Origin: Sodalis sp. dw_96
Lineage (GTDB): Bacteria; Pseudomonadota; Gammaproteobacteria; Enterobacterales; Enterobacteriaceae
NCBI RefSeq assembly: GCF_018449575.1
Contig: NZ_JAAVUT010000003.1
Span: 404,993 to 468,992, forward strand
Reading direction: 5' to 3'
DNA: 64,000 bases
The notes under the pieces were generated by a model. That model had not been told where the DNA came from. It worked only from the letters and a program-made list of their open reading frames with translations, and did no database searches. The position numbers were made by a program, and so were the translations under genes. This document shows positions 28,107 to 37,318 of this stretch, piece after piece. Each line of letters begins with the position of its first letter. Position 1 is the first letter of the stretch.

Positions 28107-28233
28107 GTAGCCTATTTCCCGGCCGGGGGAGAAGCTGATGAAAAGCGATGAAATTTCCAGCAGAAAAGAGGTGGACAATCTGTGACGCATCGCTATATTC
28201 TGGTAAAAACCTTATAAAGAGTAAGTAATTTCC

Positions 28234-28695
28234 GTGAAGACAGAATCAGATCTTAAATCCATTGTTAACTATTTGAAAAAACAGCATGTGTTATCAGTAT
28301 GCGTCGGCGATGCCGAATCCCTCTGGTGCGCCAACTGTTTTTATGCGCTTAACGAAGCCGAGATGACGCTTTATATGTTGACGGATCATGGCACTCGCCA
28401 TGGAACGTTACTGGCGCAATACCATCGTGTGGCGGGCACCATCAGCGATCAGACCATCACCGTCAGCCTTATCAAAGGCGCTCAGTACAGTGGAGAGATG
28501 ACGGTGCTCAGCGGCACGCAGGCGGATACAGCGCGTAAGCTTTATACCTCGCGTTTTCCGCTGGCGAAAATCGCCACCACGCCCATCTGGCAGCTAAGAC
28601 TGGATGAGATCAAGCTCACCAATAACAAGCTGGGTTTCGGTACCAAGCTGAGCTGGACCCGGGATGCGGATAATAAATCGGATCTTAACATTTAA
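28234..28695 (+). CDS. yhbP: Conserved protein YhbP (FMN-binding split-barrel family)
   Basis: A 153-residue protein of the pyridoxamine-5'-phosphate-oxidase-like fold; E. coli YhbP has 147 residues and no known reaction. Similar segments are LWCANCFYAL, YMLTDHGTRH, IRLDEIKLTNN (here QLRLDEIKLTNNKLGFG in part). Starts at GTG 28234. Identity to E. coli is moderate, so the assignment rests on order (yhbQ-yhbP-yhbO) plus these motifs. Confidence 0.88.
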   Translation: MKTESDLKSIVNYLKKQHVLSVCVGDAESLWCANCFYALNEAEMTLYMLTDHGTRHGTLLAQYHRVAGTISDQTITVSLIKGAQYSGEMTVLSGTQADTARKLYTSRFPLAKIATTPIWQLRLDEIKLTNNKLGFGTKLSWTRDADNKSDLNI

Positions 28696-28699
28696 CAGT

Positions 28700-28725
28700 A
28701 CAGGCCTGATGATAATCAGGCCTGT
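28700..28725. terminator. Symmetric hairpin between convergent yhbP and yhbO
   Basis: ACAGGCCTGAT (28700-28710) and ATCAGGCCTGT (28715-28725) form a perfect 11-bp stem with a GATA loop. No T-run follows on either strand, yet position between two converging genes suggests a bidirectional transcript end. Confidence 0.6.
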
Positions 28726-28735
28726 GGTGGGATAG

Positions 28736-29257
28736 TTACTTCTTATTCAGTATACGTAGCGATTCGCGATTGAATGCGGGTAAATCATCCGGGGTGCGGC
28801 TGGTGACCAGAGTGTCGTTATCCACCACCACTTCTTTGTCAAAAAAATCGGCCCCGGCATTTTTCAGATCCACCACGATAGGTTTAACGGCGGTCATTTT
28901 TTTGCCGCGGACCGCGTCGGCGCTGATCAGCAACTGCGGGCCATGGCAGATGGCAAAGATAGGCTTGCCGCTGGCGGCGAAGGCACGGGTAAAATCAACA
29001 AACCGATCGTCACCCCGCAGCGAATCCGGCGAATGGCCGCCTGGCAGCAACAAGGCGTCAAAATCCGCCGCTTCCACATCATCTATGGATTTATCGATGG
29101 TGACTTTGGCCTCTCCTCGTTTGCCGGTCACGGTATTACCCGCTTTTTTCTCGATAGTAATAACCTGGTGACCGGCATTTTGATAGGCTTGGGCCGGGGA
29201 GGTGAATTCAGCATCTTCAAAATCATCGGTAATTAAGACAGCAATTTTCTTGCTCAT
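28736..29257 (-). CDS. yhbO: DJ-1/PfpI-family protein deglycase YhbO
   Basis: Stress protein of the DJ-1/PfpI superfamily; E. coli YhbO is reported to act on glyoxal and methylglyoxal adducts. The 173 residues contain the nucleophile Cys104 in AICHGPQLL and the acidic partner in the N-terminal EDAEFTSP segment. Start ATG has a strong AAGGAGGT seven bases upstream. It is the last gene of the E. coli 71-min-type block. Confidence 0.95.
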   Translation of the reverse strand: MSKKIAVLITDDFEDAEFTSPAQAYQNAGHQVITIEKKAGNTVTGKRGEAKVTIDKSIDDVEAADFDALLLPGGHSPDSLRGDDRFVDFTRAFAASGKPIFAICHGPQLLISADAVRGKKMTAVKPIVVDLKNAGADFFDKEVVVDNDTLVTSRTPDDLPAFNRESLRILNKK

Positions 29258-29902
29258 AATGACCTCCTTTTAATAATCATTGAGCTTAGCTAGGCCTAGA
29301 GTAAGCCTAGTGCTGAATCAAACAGCTAGCAAGTGGGCGGTTAACCCAATAAAAAAGATGGATTATTTTTGGGGTTTAGTAAATTTTTGGCCGATGGTGG
29401 TCAACCCATCCGACGATTCCGCCGATGAACAACGACGAACCTTAGGGCAGTACCCCGCTCAGGCATAATGACTTGTATGGGTATAATATTCGTTTAATTA
29501 ATAATAATTGGTCTAATGTTCCAAAATAAATATTTTAATTAAGGGTTTAAAACTATTTTATTTTCTGTGGGATTCTCCGAGATATAACTGTGACGTTATT
29601 TCACCAATAATACTATGCATTTTTTGAGGGAGTATTGCGGATTTCATCTTGATATAGCCCGAAATTTTGTCTGCCTGGGTTAATAACGCGCATAATTTAT
29701 TGATTAAGATAATACTGAGGAATTTATTGGCATGACGCGCTTTCAATTGAAGGATGATAGGGCGTTGTGCCGGTTATATATTCCGCCGCCGCGGATGAAA
29801 ACCCAAGGACTGTACAAAACGGCCGGATATTGTGACATTAAAGAAAACGCTATAGACATCATTGAACAAAACACGTAACAAAAATTTGACCAAAAATGGC
29901 AA
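29258..29902. other. AT-rich spacer at the rearrangement junction
   Basis: About 640 bases of AT-rich DNA. The first part is the yhbO promoter region and has a TAGGC/GCCTA inverted repeat near 29291. An open frame on the minus strand (29558-29746, TTG start, 62 codons) and one on the plus strand (29732-29878, 48 codons) are present but resemble nothing I know and lack good ribosome binding sites. They may be decayed gene pieces. Confidence 0.4.
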
Positions 29903-30997
29903 TCAGGATTTCGCAGACAGGATAATCTGCCGATCCGCTTTATAATGGGCAATTTCAATAGAGTTTCTGCCGTGGTTTTTCGCTAAATAGAGCGCGGTAT
30001 CGGCGGCACGCAAAGAGGCATCTATATCATTGTCGGACATGACGGCAATACCGGCGCTTAATGTCACGTTAGTTGAAACCTTGTCATTAAACTTATGGGG
30101 AATTTTCAAATCCAGCACCGCCTGCCTGACAGCTTCGGCGGAGGCGATGGCGGAACTTTCATCGACATCGATTAACAGCACCAAAAACTCCTCGCCGCCG
30201 TAGCGCACCACGATATCCCTGGAGCGGACCGCATCACGAATGGCTACGGCCACAGCCACCAGCGCGCTGTCGCCCATGGTGTGCCCGTAATTATCGTTGT
30301 ACGCTTTGAAATGGTCTATATCCAGCAGCAGGATATAGTGGCGAAACTTCTGGTCGCCGGGCAGGTTATCCAGCCTATTATACAATCCCCGGCGGTTATA
30401 CAGGCCGGTCAGCGGATCGATCATGCTCAGATCGCTGAATTTTTCCCGTTCGTCGCTGAGTCGTTTCACCAGGTCGGAGGTGAAAGCCTCACTGCGCTTT
30501 TGCATGAGGTTATGCAGCGAAAAGCTTAAAAGAGGCAACGCAATGGTAAAAAGCAGCGTCAGGATATGGGCAAAATCATCCAGCACGACCACGGTCAAGG
30601 CCGAGGGCAAACTGTGCAGGCAGAAAGCGATAAAGTTATCTGTCAGTGAGATAGCGCTGATAAAAAATATCATCATCAGGCTATATAACAAAAAGTCGCT
30701 GTTGACGGCCACGATACTATGAAAGCGAATGTTGATATGCCATGCCCATAACATTCCAATACAAACTGCAAAAAAATTCAGTTCATGCGCATAGCTTTTC
30801 AATTTGAAGTTACAAACTATTAAGGCTATTCCGCAAAATATTGCCACCAAGACCGAAGGTAAAGTAGCGGAAGCGGACTTATTTAAAGTATTAAGCACAT
30901 AAAATATCGAAAGTGCGATATTAAGAAGAAGAAACAATAGCAGCGAGAGGCGATGTTTACTCTTACGAAGTTCATCATAACTATAAATATTTATCAT
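29903..30997 (-). CDS. Membrane-bound diguanylate cyclase (GGDEF)
   Basis: Makes cyclic di-GMP from two GTP. The 364-residue protein has about six hydrophobic helices in residues 17-165, acting as an N-terminal membrane sensor, then a short coiled coil (165-190) and a GGDEF domain. Catalytic motif GGEEF is at 267-271, and the inhibitory I-site R258-S-R-D261 stands five residues before it, so product inhibition is expected. DIDHFKAYNDNYGH and the late ALYLAKNHGRN are also conserved. The sensor does not match a named E. coli cyclase. The gene stands alone, next to an ERIC element. Confidence 0.93.
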   Translation of the reverse strand: MINIYSYDELRKSKHRLSLLLFLLLNIALSIFYVLNTLNKSASATLPSVLVAIFCGIALIVCNFKLKSYAHELNFFAVCIGMLWAWHINIRFHSIVAVNSDFLLYSLMMIFFISAISLTDNFIAFCLHSLPSALTVVVLDDFAHILTLLFTIALPLLSFSLHNLMQKRSEAFTSDLVKRLSDEREKFSDLSMIDPLTGLYNRRGLYNRLDNLPGDQKFRHYILLLDIDHFKAYNDNYGHTMGDSALVAVAVAIRDAVRSRDIVVRYGGEEFLVLLIDVDESSAIASAEAVRQAVLDLKIPHKFNDKVSTNVTLSAGIAVMSDNDIDASLRAADTALYLAKNHGRNSIEIAHYKADRQIILSAKS

Positions 30998-31032
30998 GTC
31001 CTAACGGGTAAGCTCCACCGATGAAAAATGGC

Positions 31033-31159
31033 TATACCCGTCATAATTCAAGTTGCCGGTGCGTTGGCCCTCCTCGCTCACCCCAGTCACTTACTCGAGT
31101 AAGCTCCCGGGGATTCGCTGCGTTGCCGCCTTCCTGCAACTCGAATTATTTAGGGTATA
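31033..31159 (-). repeat. Complete ERIC element (127 bp)
   Basis: Ends are TATACCC and GGGTATA. The core contains GCTCACCCCAGTCACTTAC and GTAAGCTCCCGGGGATTCGC in part, which are the classic ERIC primer sites. Its length, 127 bases, equals the canonical enterobacterial repetitive intergenic consensus. It lies immediately upstream of the diguanylate cyclase gene, possibly within its promoter or leader. Confidence 0.95.
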
Positions 31160-31520
31160 TAATAAACTATACGAATCCAAAAAAGATTTTCGCGTAGATA
31201 ATTTTGTATGCTTATTTTGTTTTTAAATTTTAATGCCTATTAGGATAATTTAACAGTTTTATCGGTTCCTGTCATCCGCCGATGCGCGGCGCGGCGCGGG
31301 GTCAGCGGGGCAAAAGAGAGAAGGAACCATTTGTCCGCGGGAAAGCCATAAAACATCCCACGGGGTTGACCGGCGCATTTGCCCTACAGATTGGGGAATT
31401 TAACCGCAAATCAGATGAAAGAAATGACGTATTGGCTACAAAATGGAATGATTTAAACAAAAATAACGGAGGCTATACCGGGATAAGAACTGGCCCGAAT
31501 CAGAACTGATGGAAGAAATT
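31160..31520. other. Spacer between ERIC element and tRNA-Leu cluster
   Basis: Begins AT-rich and then has a short GC-rich stretch (GCGCGGCGCGGCGCGGGG near 31285). A 75-codon frame at 31282-31509 lacks any family resemblance. No gene supported. T residues upstream of 31520 on the minus strand may end the tRNA transcript. Confidence 0.4.
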
Positions 31521-31607
31521 TGGTGCGAAGAGAGGGACTTGAACCCTCACGTCCGTAAGGACACTAACACCTGAAGCTAGCGCGTCTACCAATTCCGCCA
31601 CCTTCGC
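31521..31607 (-). tRNA. tRNA-Leu (anticodon CAG), copy 1 (promoter-distal)
   Basis: 87-nt type II tRNA, nearly identical to E. coli leuQ/leuP/leuV, with anticodon loop CTTCAGGT, the long variable arm and encoded CCA. The acceptor stem pairs GCGAAGG with TCTTCGC, one G-U at position 7. Confidence 0.97.
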
Positions 31608-31674
31608 ACAACGTTCTTCATCATAGGGGAAATTATATTGCAACATCAACCCAATACTCGGCATCGCCACCGAT

Positions 31675-31761
31675 TGGTGCGAAGGGAGGGACTTGAACCC
31701 TCACGTCCGTAAGAACACTAACACCTGAAGCTAGCGCGTCTACCAATTCCGCCACCATCGC
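31675..31761 (-). tRNA. tRNA-Leu (anticodon CAG), copy 2
   Basis: Same family as its two neighbours. Here the 5' acceptor strand reads GCGATGG while the 3' strand reads CCTTCGC, so position 5 is a U opposite a U instead of an A-U pair. The rest of the cloverleaf is intact. Confidence 0.95.
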
Positions 31762-31797
31762 GTGCAAGTCGGTCGTGCCGATAGGCTGTGGTTGTGC

Positions 31798-31884
31798 TGG
31801 TACGAAGAGAGGGACTTGAACCCTCACGTCCGTTAAGACACTAACACCTGAAGCTAGCGCGTCTACCAATTCCGCCACCTTCGC
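31798..31884 (-). tRNA. tRNA-Leu (anticodon CAG), copy 3 (promoter-proximal)
   Basis: First gene of the three-tRNA transcript. The acceptor stem pairs GCGAAGG with TCTTCGT, giving G-U pairs at the end (1-72) and at position 7. The variable arm differs slightly from the other two copies (GTCTTAACGGAC on the RNA strand). Confidence 0.96.
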
Positions 31885-31925
31885 ATGACACCGGCCAGGC
31901 TTGCGCCCTGCCACCACGGAGGCGA

Positions 31926-31953
31926 ATTCTAGAGGTTTTGGCGTCAAGGTCAA
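31926..31953 (-). promoter_or_regulatory. Promoter of the tRNA-Leu triplet
   Basis: On the minus strand, TTGACC is followed after 16 bases by TAGAAT and then a GC-rich discriminator (TCGCCTCCG). GC-rich discriminators are typical of stringently controlled stable-RNA promoters. Confidence 0.75.
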
Positions 31954-32047
31954 TAATTATTTGAGCCGAAGCGGGCATTTAACGCAAAAAAACGTTATGC
32001 CGTGCCCAAAAATCCAATGCTCCGTCCGGTTCAGCAGCCTCCGACCG

Positions 32048-33100
32048 TTAAGCCCCTTTGCCGGACTTGCCTTTTCCACGGGAAATAGTGTGGATAGCCT
32101 GATAGACCTTGAACCGGCCGGTTTGCGCCAATACGGTATGATTGCCGAACACCGTATCCAGCAGCGCCGGATACGGTAAAAAAGCATTGGCGACGATGCG
32201 CAGCTGGCCGCCGATGCGCAAGTGGGCCTGCGCGCCGCGAATCAGATTTTCCGCTGCCTGCAAATTGGTGTGCATACCGTCATGGAAAGGCGGATTGGAC
32301 AAAATCATATCAAACCGCCCCGACAGGCCTGAATAGACATCGCTCACCACCACATCGCCCGCCAGATGATTGCTGTCCAGGGTGGCTTGGGCGGCGGCCA
32401 GCGCCGGCGCGTGCACATCGCTGAGGGTCAGGGTCAGCCCCGGGAAACGAGTGGCCAGCGCGGCCGCCAATACCCCGGTACCGCAGCCGATATCCGCTAT
32501 GGCGCCGCTCACCGGCTGATCAAAGGTGGACAACAATAGCTGGCTGCCCGTATCCAGCCCGTCCCGGCTGAAAACCCCCGGCAGGGTTTTTACCGTCAGT
32601 CCGTCAAGCTGATAGCTGCTCCAGAACGAGTCCAGGTCAAAGTGCGGGGCCTTCACCAGGCTGCCGTGGTACAAACCGCAGCGACGGGCGCTGTCTATTT
32701 TTGCCAACGGGCAATAGTCCGCCAGCATCGGCTCGGCGCTGCGTACGCCGCTGCGGTTTTCACCCACCACAAACACATCGGCGCCGAGGGGCAGCAAGGA
32801 GAGCACGTTAAACAGCTGGAATTGGGCTTCCGGTTTGTTTTTCGGCCAAAAGTAGATAAGCGTATCGCATTCACCGACAAAATCAGCCTCGGCCAGCAGA
32901 CCGTAGCGCACGTTTTCGGCAGCCATTTTTCCTTGTAACGCCAGACAGTGATGATACCAGGCGGTATGGACCCGCACGCTTTCGGCGTCGAGTTCGGCGG
33001 GCAGCAAATCCTGTACGTCGCCGGCAAACAGTACCCGCTTGTTTAAAAAATCATCTACGTGACGAAGTATCACTTCACTGGCTGGTGTTAACACTGGCAT
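32048..33100 (-). CDS. rsmC: 16S rRNA m2G1207 methyltransferase RsmC
   Basis: SAM-dependent enzyme that methylates N2 of G1207 in the 30S subunit. 350 residues: an N-terminal degenerate methyltransferase-like domain and a C-terminal catalytic one with SAM loop [13 protein letters not shown] and the motif NPPFHDG. The ATG giving [14 protein letters not shown] was chosen because it has GAGG upstream and matches E. coli; 40 more upstream codons are open but unconserved. The C-terminal tail is Gly/Lys-rich. Confidence 0.96.
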   Translation of the reverse strand: MPVLTPASEVILRHVDDFLNKRVLFAGDVQDLLPAELDAESVRVHTAWYHHCLALQGKMAAENVRYGLLAEADFVGECDTLIYFWPKNKPEAQFQLFNVLSLLPLGADVFVVGENRSGVRSAEPMLADYCPLAKIDSARRCGLYHGSLVKAPHFDLDSFWSSYQLDGLTVKTLPGVFSRDGLDTGSQLLLSTFDQPVSGAIADIGCGTGVLAAALATRFPGLTLTLSDVHAPALAAAQATLDSNHLAGDVVVSDVYSGLSGRFDMILSNPPFHDGMHTNLQAAENLIRGAQAHLRIGGQLRIVANAFLPYPALLDTVFGNHTVLAQTGRFKVYQAIHTISRGKGKSGKGA

Positions 33101-33210
33101 ACGACAAAGGCTCCTCATTAATATGAGCGGGGAGTATAGTGCTTTATTGCCCCGGGTTCGATGGGTTTGGTAGCATGGCGGTGTGAATTTACCCCGCGGA
33201 TGGGAAAGTA

Positions 33211-33615
33211 ATGACATCAAGACGCGATTGGCTATTACATCAATTGGGTATCACCCAATGGACGCTGCGACGTCCCGCGGCATTGTCGGGGGAGGTGGCG
33301 GTGGTATTGCCGCCGGAAGTCCGTCTGTTGATTGTGGCCGAGGCGCCGCCGCCGCCGGGTCATCCCTTGGTGGATGATGTGGCGCGCAGCCTGGGCCTGT
33401 CATTGCGTCAGCTCTATCAGCTTACGCCCGAACAGGTGGCGATGTTGCCGGAAGAGACCCGTTGCCACAGCTGGTGGATAGGCCTTGAGGCGACGCGTTC
33501 CCTGTCCGGCGTTTCTCTTACCACGCCGCCGCTGGCCGGTCTGCAAGGCAATGCAGCGGCCAAGCGCGACTTATGGCAGCAGATTTGTCGTTATGAACAA
33601 GATTTCTCCGCTTAG
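33211..33615 (+). CDS. holD: DNA polymerase III psi subunit HolD
   Basis: Psi links the clamp loader to SSB through chi. 134 residues beginning [17 protein letters not shown], almost the E. coli start, which contains the chi-binding N-terminal peptide. The rest is typically variable. Its end overlaps rimI by 23 bases, as the pair does in E. coli. Confidence 0.95.
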   Translation: MTSRRDWLLHQLGITQWTLRRPAALSGEVAVVLPPEVRLLIVAEAPPPPGHPLVDDVARSLGLSLRQLYQLTPEQVAMLPEETRCHSWWIGLEATRSLSGVSLTTPPLAGLQGNAAAKRDLWQQICRYEQDFSA

Positions 33616-34036
33616 TACCGCCGATCTTCGCGATGCCTGGCATATTGAGCAAGCCAGCCATGCGTTCCCCTGGTCGGCGAAGACCTTCGCCGATAACCAG
33701 GGCGAGCGTTATCTGAATTTTAAGCTCTCGGAAGGGGAACGGCTTGCGGCCTTTGCCATTACCCAGACGGTGCTCGACGAAGCGACGCTGTTCAATATCG
33801 CCGTCCACCCCGATTTCCAGCGCCGCGGCTTAGGCCGCCAACTGCTGGAGCATCTTATCGGCGAACTGGAAAACCGGGGCATATTGACGTTATGGCTGGA
33901 AGTGCGCAAATCCAATGTTGCCGCGATCGCGCTCTATCAATCCCTGGGGTTCAACGAGGTCTCGGTGCGACGTGATTATTACCCCGCCGCCGAAGGGCGT
34001 GAGGATGCCATCATCATGGCCCTGCCCATGGGATGA
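33593..34036 (+). CDS. rimI: Ribosomal protein S18 N-terminal alanine acetyltransferase RimI
   Basis: GNAT acetyltransferase acting on S18. 147 residues from MNKISPLST. Motif A is VHPDFQRRGLGRQLLEHL, and LYQSLGFNEVSVRRDYYP matches the conserved end. The start codon lies inside holD. In E. coli yjjG follows; here it is missing and prfC comes next. Confidence 0.96.
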   Translation: MNKISPLSTADLRDAWHIEQASHAFPWSAKTFADNQGERYLNFKLSEGERLAAFAITQTVLDEATLFNIAVHPDFQRRGLGRQLLEHLIGELENRGILTLWLEVRKSNVAAIALYQSLGFNEVSVRRDYYPAAEGREDAIIMALPMG

Positions 34037-34207
34037 CAAGGATATCCGTCATATTGCAAACCGCGGGAGCATTGGCAATACTCGGTCCCTCCCCGGGCCT
34101 CGAAGTATTGAGGATATCAATAGACCCTGTGTCCATGTAGAATCTGGCATCGGCACCATTTTATTAGAAACTGTGTACATCAAGATGTACCCATCGAGAA
34201 ACAGAAG

Positions 34208-35797
34208 ATGAAGAATGCTTCTTACGCCGCGGAAGTTGCGGCTCGGCGAACTTTTGCGATTATATCGCACCCTGACGCCGGTAAAACCACCATTACTGAA
34301 AAAGTCCTGCTGTTCGGCCATGCCATTCTGACCGCCGGGACGGTGAAGGGCCGCGGCTCAAGCCATCATGCCAAATCCGACTGGATGGAAATGGAAAAGC
34401 AGCGCGGTATTTCCATTACCACCTCGGTCATGCAGTTCCCTTATGAACACGCATTGGTTAATTTGCTCGATACCCCCGGGCATGAAGATTTCTCGGAAGA
34501 CACCTACCGGACCTTGACGGCGGTTGACTGCTGTTTGATGGTGATTGACGCCGCCAAAGGCGTGGAAGATCGCACCCGAAAACTGATGGAAGTCACCCGC
34601 CTGCGGGATACGCCGATTCTGACCTTTATGAACAAGGTCGATCGCGATATCCGCGATCCGACGGAATTGCTGGATGAAGTGGAGCATGAGCTGCGTATCG
34701 CCTGTGCGCCCATTACCTGGCCCATCGGCTGCGGTAAATTATTCAAAGGGGTTTACCATCTTTATAAGGATGAGACTTACCTCTATCAGACCGGTCAGGG
34801 CCATACCATCCAGGCGGTCAGAATTGTCAAAGGACTGCATAATCCCGATTTGGATATAGCCGTCGGGGAAGATCTGGCGGCGCAACTGCGGGAAGAGTTG
34901 GAACTGGTGCAGGGCGCGTCCCATCCTTTCGAGGAGCAGGCTTTCCTGCGCGGCGAACTTTCCCCGGTTTTCTTCGGCACCGCCCTGGGCAATTTCGGCG
35001 TTGATCATATGCTGGATGGTTTGGTGGCTTGGGCGCCCCCGCCAATGCCGCGTAAAACCGACACTCGTGTCGTCACCGCCGACGAAGAAAAATTCACCGG
35101 CTTCGTTTTCAAAATCCAGGCCAACATGGATCCCAAGCACCGGGACCGCGTGGCCTTTCTGCGCGTGGTGTCCGGGCGCTATGAAACCGGCATGAAGCTC
35201 CATCAGGTCAGAACCGGTAAAGATGTGGTGATTGCCGATGCCCTGACCTTCATGGCCGGCGACCGCTCGCATATTGAAGAAGCGTATCCCGGCGATATTA
35301 TCGGCCTGCATAACCACGGCACCATTCAAATCGGCGATACCTTTACCCAGGGTGAAAAAATGAAGTTCACCGGTATTCCGAACTTTGCGCCGGAAATGTT
35401 CCGTCGTATTCGCCTGCGGGATCCGTTGAAACAGAAACAGCTGTTGAAAGGGCTGGTTCAGCTTTCAGAAGAGGGCGCGGTCCAGGTGTTCCGTCCCATT
35501 GCCAATAACGATTTGATCGTCGGCGCCGTCGGCGTACTGCAGTTCGAAGTGGTGGTGGCCCGGTTAAAGAGCGAATATAACTGCGAAGCCCTGTACGAAT
35601 CGGTGAATGTCTCCACCGCCCGCTGGGTGGAATGCGATGACGCGAAAAAACTCGAAGAGTTCAAACGCAAGAATGAGCTGAATCTGGCGCTGGATGGCGG
35701 CGATAACCTGTCTTATATTGCGCCGAGTATGGTTAACCTGAACCTGACCCAGGAACGTTACCCGGATGTGCACTTCCACAAGACCCGCGAACATTAA
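34208..35797 (+). CDS. prfC: Peptide chain release factor RF3
   Basis: GTPase that recycles RF1/RF2 after peptide release. At 529 residues it equals E. coli PrfC. G-domain motifs SHPDAGKTT (G1), DTPGHEDF (G3) and NKVD (G4) are clear, as is [13 protein letters not shown]. The 170 bases upstream, up to rimI, hold only leader or promoter sequence. Confidence 0.98.
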   Translation: MKNASYAAEVAARRTFAIISHPDAGKTTITEKVLLFGHAILTAGTVKGRGSSHHAKSDWMEMEKQRGISITTSVMQFPYEHALVNLLDTPGHEDFSEDTYRTLTAVDCCLMVIDAAKGVEDRTRKLMEVTRLRDTPILTFMNKVDRDIRDPTELLDEVEHELRIACAPITWPIGCGKLFKGVYHLYKDETYLYQTGQGHTIQAVRIVKGLHNPDLDIAVGEDLAAQLREELELVQGASHPFEEQAFLRGELSPVFFGTALGNFGVDHMLDGLVAWAPPPMPRKTDTRVVTADEEKFTGFVFKIQANMDPKHRDRVAFLRVVSGRYETGMKLHQVRTGKDVVIADALTFMAGDRSHIEEAYPGDIIGLHNHGTIQIGDTFTQGEKMKFTGIPNFAPEMFRRIRLRDPLKQKQLLKGLVQLSEEGAVQVFRPIANNDLIVGAVGVLQFEVVVARLKSEYNCEALYESVNVSTARWVECDDAKKLEEFKRKNELNLALDGGDNLSYIAPSMVNLNLTQERYPDVHFHKTREH

Positions 35798-35826
35798 TAA
35801 CGCCAACCTCGTCTGAGGCGGTGATC

Positions 35827-35858
35827 GCCGGCATTATCCCGCAGGGGATAATGCCGGC
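35827..35858 (+). terminator. Long perfect hairpin after prfC
   Basis: GCCGGCATTATCCC (35827-35840) and GGGATAATGCCGGC (35845-35858) form a 14-bp perfect stem with a GCAG loop. It lacks a T-run, so it may act with Rho or as a 3'-end stabiliser. Confidence 0.6.
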
Positions 35859-36323
35859 GCGCTTGGCCGCCTCTCATGATGCCCGCCGCGAAGTACGGAT
35901 TGTTCCTAAATCCTTGCTTATCCATCGATTTTGATGATTTTTACCTTCCGAACCATGCAAATTGTTATTTCTGGTCTATAGTTAAATTGTCGCTGACGAA
36001 ACGGTGTATTTAGCTGGTTAAGCCGTTTGAATTAGAGTGAAAAGCTACCGACTGCATTTTGAAAGCAATAACTCTCTATACCCAATAGATTTCTAGCTGT
36101 AGCCAACACGGCGGCAACTCGTAAGATGGTGAGTATATGACGGGTATATATTGTGCAGAAATATATAGCATAAGCCTTATTCCTGTTAATCGAATGAGTC
36201 ATTGCCTCACGGCGATGTCCCAAGATTTTGATGCTTTCCCGGAGTATTGCCCGGGTAGCTGTTAGTCAGGCCGCATTTGTGGCGAAAAACCCTGATTCGG
36301 GTAGATAGAAAAAGGAAACATTA
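35859..36323. other. prfC-osmY spacer with promoter and short repeat
   Basis: AT-rich, 465 bases, no protein gene seen. It contains an ERIC-like short repeat (36077-36148). In E. coli osmY has a sigma-S promoter in this position; a clear consensus could not be placed by eye. A short inverted repeat (CCCGGAGTATTGCCCGGG, partly) occurs near 36238-36255. Confidence 0.5.
36077..36148 (+). repeat. Short ERIC-like repeat upstream of osmY
   Basis: It starts TATACCC and ends TATGACGGGTATA, the ERIC end sequences, and contains GCCAACACGGCGGCAACTCG. The inner ERIC core is missing and the copy is degenerate. Confidence 0.65.
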
Positions 36324-36929
36324 ATGAAAAACTCACATATTTCACAAACAATCACCGCCTTGGTCCTGGGCACCATCCTTGCGGGCACTACCGCGATGGC
36401 TAACGACACGATCAAGACCGACGCCAACAGCACCGCCGCTAAAATCGATAATTCGATGTCGAGTGCTTCCAACTATATGGGCGATAGCGCGGTTACCGCG
36501 AAGGTGAAGAGCGCGTTGGTGAGTGATAAAGGCATAAACAGCACCGATATTTCCGTTGAAACCAACCATGGCATGGTGACACTGAGCGGTTTCGTTAACG
36601 ACCAAATGCAAGCGGAACGTGCGGTTACCGCTGCCAGATCCGTTAGTGGCGTAACCAGCGTCAGCGATAAGCTCCATGTGAAAGAAGCCGGCACCACAGC
36701 CAAATCCTATGCCAGCGACTCCGCCATTACCAGCGAAGTGAAAGCTAAATTCCTGGCTGACAGCGTCGTACCGTCGCGCAAGATTAAAGTCACCACGGAT
36801 AACGGCGTTGTCCAACTTAGCGGTCGCGTGCAAAATGCCCGCGTTGCCGATCGTGCCGAAAGCGTTGCCAAAGCCGTTGACGGCGTGAAAAGCGTTAAGA
36901 ACGATTTGAGAGTTGTCCAAAAATCATAA
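36324..36929 (+). CDS. osmY: Periplasmic protein OsmY (two BON domains)
   Basis: Osmotically and stationary-phase-induced periplasmic protein with chaperone-like activity in E. coli. The 201-residue length is identical. A signal peptide (1-28, ending AMA) precedes two BON domains at about 55-120 and 133-200 (for example VTAKVKSALVSDKGINSTD and ITSEVKAKFLADSVVPSRK). ATG has AAAGGAAAC upstream. The arrangement osmY-ytjA is as in E. coli. Confidence 0.96.
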   Translation: MKNSHISQTITALVLGTILAGTTAMANDTIKTDANSTAAKIDNSMSSASNYMGDSAVTAKVKSALVSDKGINSTDISVETNHGMVTLSGFVNDQMQAERAVTAARSVSGVTSVSDKLHVKEAGTTAKSYASDSAITSEVKAKFLADSVVPSRKIKVTTDNGVVQLSGRVQNARVADRAESVAKAVDGVKSVKNDLRVVQKS

Positions 36930-36939
36930 TAGTTTAGGG

Positions 36940-36963
36940 ATTAATGTCCTTCGGGACATTAAT
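36940..36963 (+). terminator. UUCG-loop hairpin after osmY
   Basis: ATTAATGTCC (36940-36949) and GGACATTAAT (36954-36963) form a 10-bp stem closed by a TTCG tetraloop. Only a short TCC follows, so termination may be inefficient and ytjA may be partly co-transcribed. Confidence 0.6.
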
Positions 36964-37076
36964 TCCGGGCACGGGCACTGTAATAGTAAGGTAGCAACCT
37001 GCCCGGGGAACCAGCCGTTCCCCTTAATCCGGGTAGACACGAAAAATATTTCAATTATTTGGGTAAGGAGAGGCTT

Positions 37077-37238
37077 ATGTTTCGTTGGGGCATTATTTTC
37101 CTGGTTATCGCTTTAATTGCCGCAGCTCTAGGATTCGGTGGTTTGGCAGGTACGGCAGCATGGGCGGCGAAAGTTGTTTTCGTGGTCGGCATTATACTGT
37201 TCCTGATCAGCTTGTTTACCGGTCGTCGGCGTTTGTAG
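37077..37238 (+). CDS. ytjA: Small inner-membrane protein YtjA (UPF0391)
   Basis: 53 residues: [20 protein letters not shown] followed by a glycine-rich turn and a second helix ([15 protein letters not shown]), ending TGRRRL. The two hydrophobic segments mark a hairpin membrane protein. Start ATG has AAGGAG nine bases upstream. It is located downstream of osmY as in E. coli. Function unknown. Confidence 0.93.
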   Translation: MFRWGIIFLVIALIAAALGFGGLAGTAAWAAKVVFVVGIILFLISLFTGRRRL

Positions 37239-37318
37239 CGAGCAATTGTAATAATATTCCTGTACTGTATTAACCGAAGCGTATTAACCGAAGCGGTTAG
37301 TTCCCGGGAGGGCAGGTT

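Noticed and set aside
29558..29746. 62-codon minus-strand frame in the AT-rich junction spacer
   Set aside because: TTG start without a clear ribosome binding site and no recognised family; kept only as a possible gene fragment in the spacer note.
31282..31509. 75-codon open frame upstream of the tRNA-Leu cluster
   Set aside because: No conserved motif, no ribosome binding site, and it ends in the tRNA 3' flank; likely chance.
31500..31900. Three evenly spaced near-identical segments, at first sight a CRISPR-like or tandem repeat array
   Set aside because: Each is a complete tRNA-Leu cloverleaf with CCA; the spacing is ordinary tRNA operon structure.
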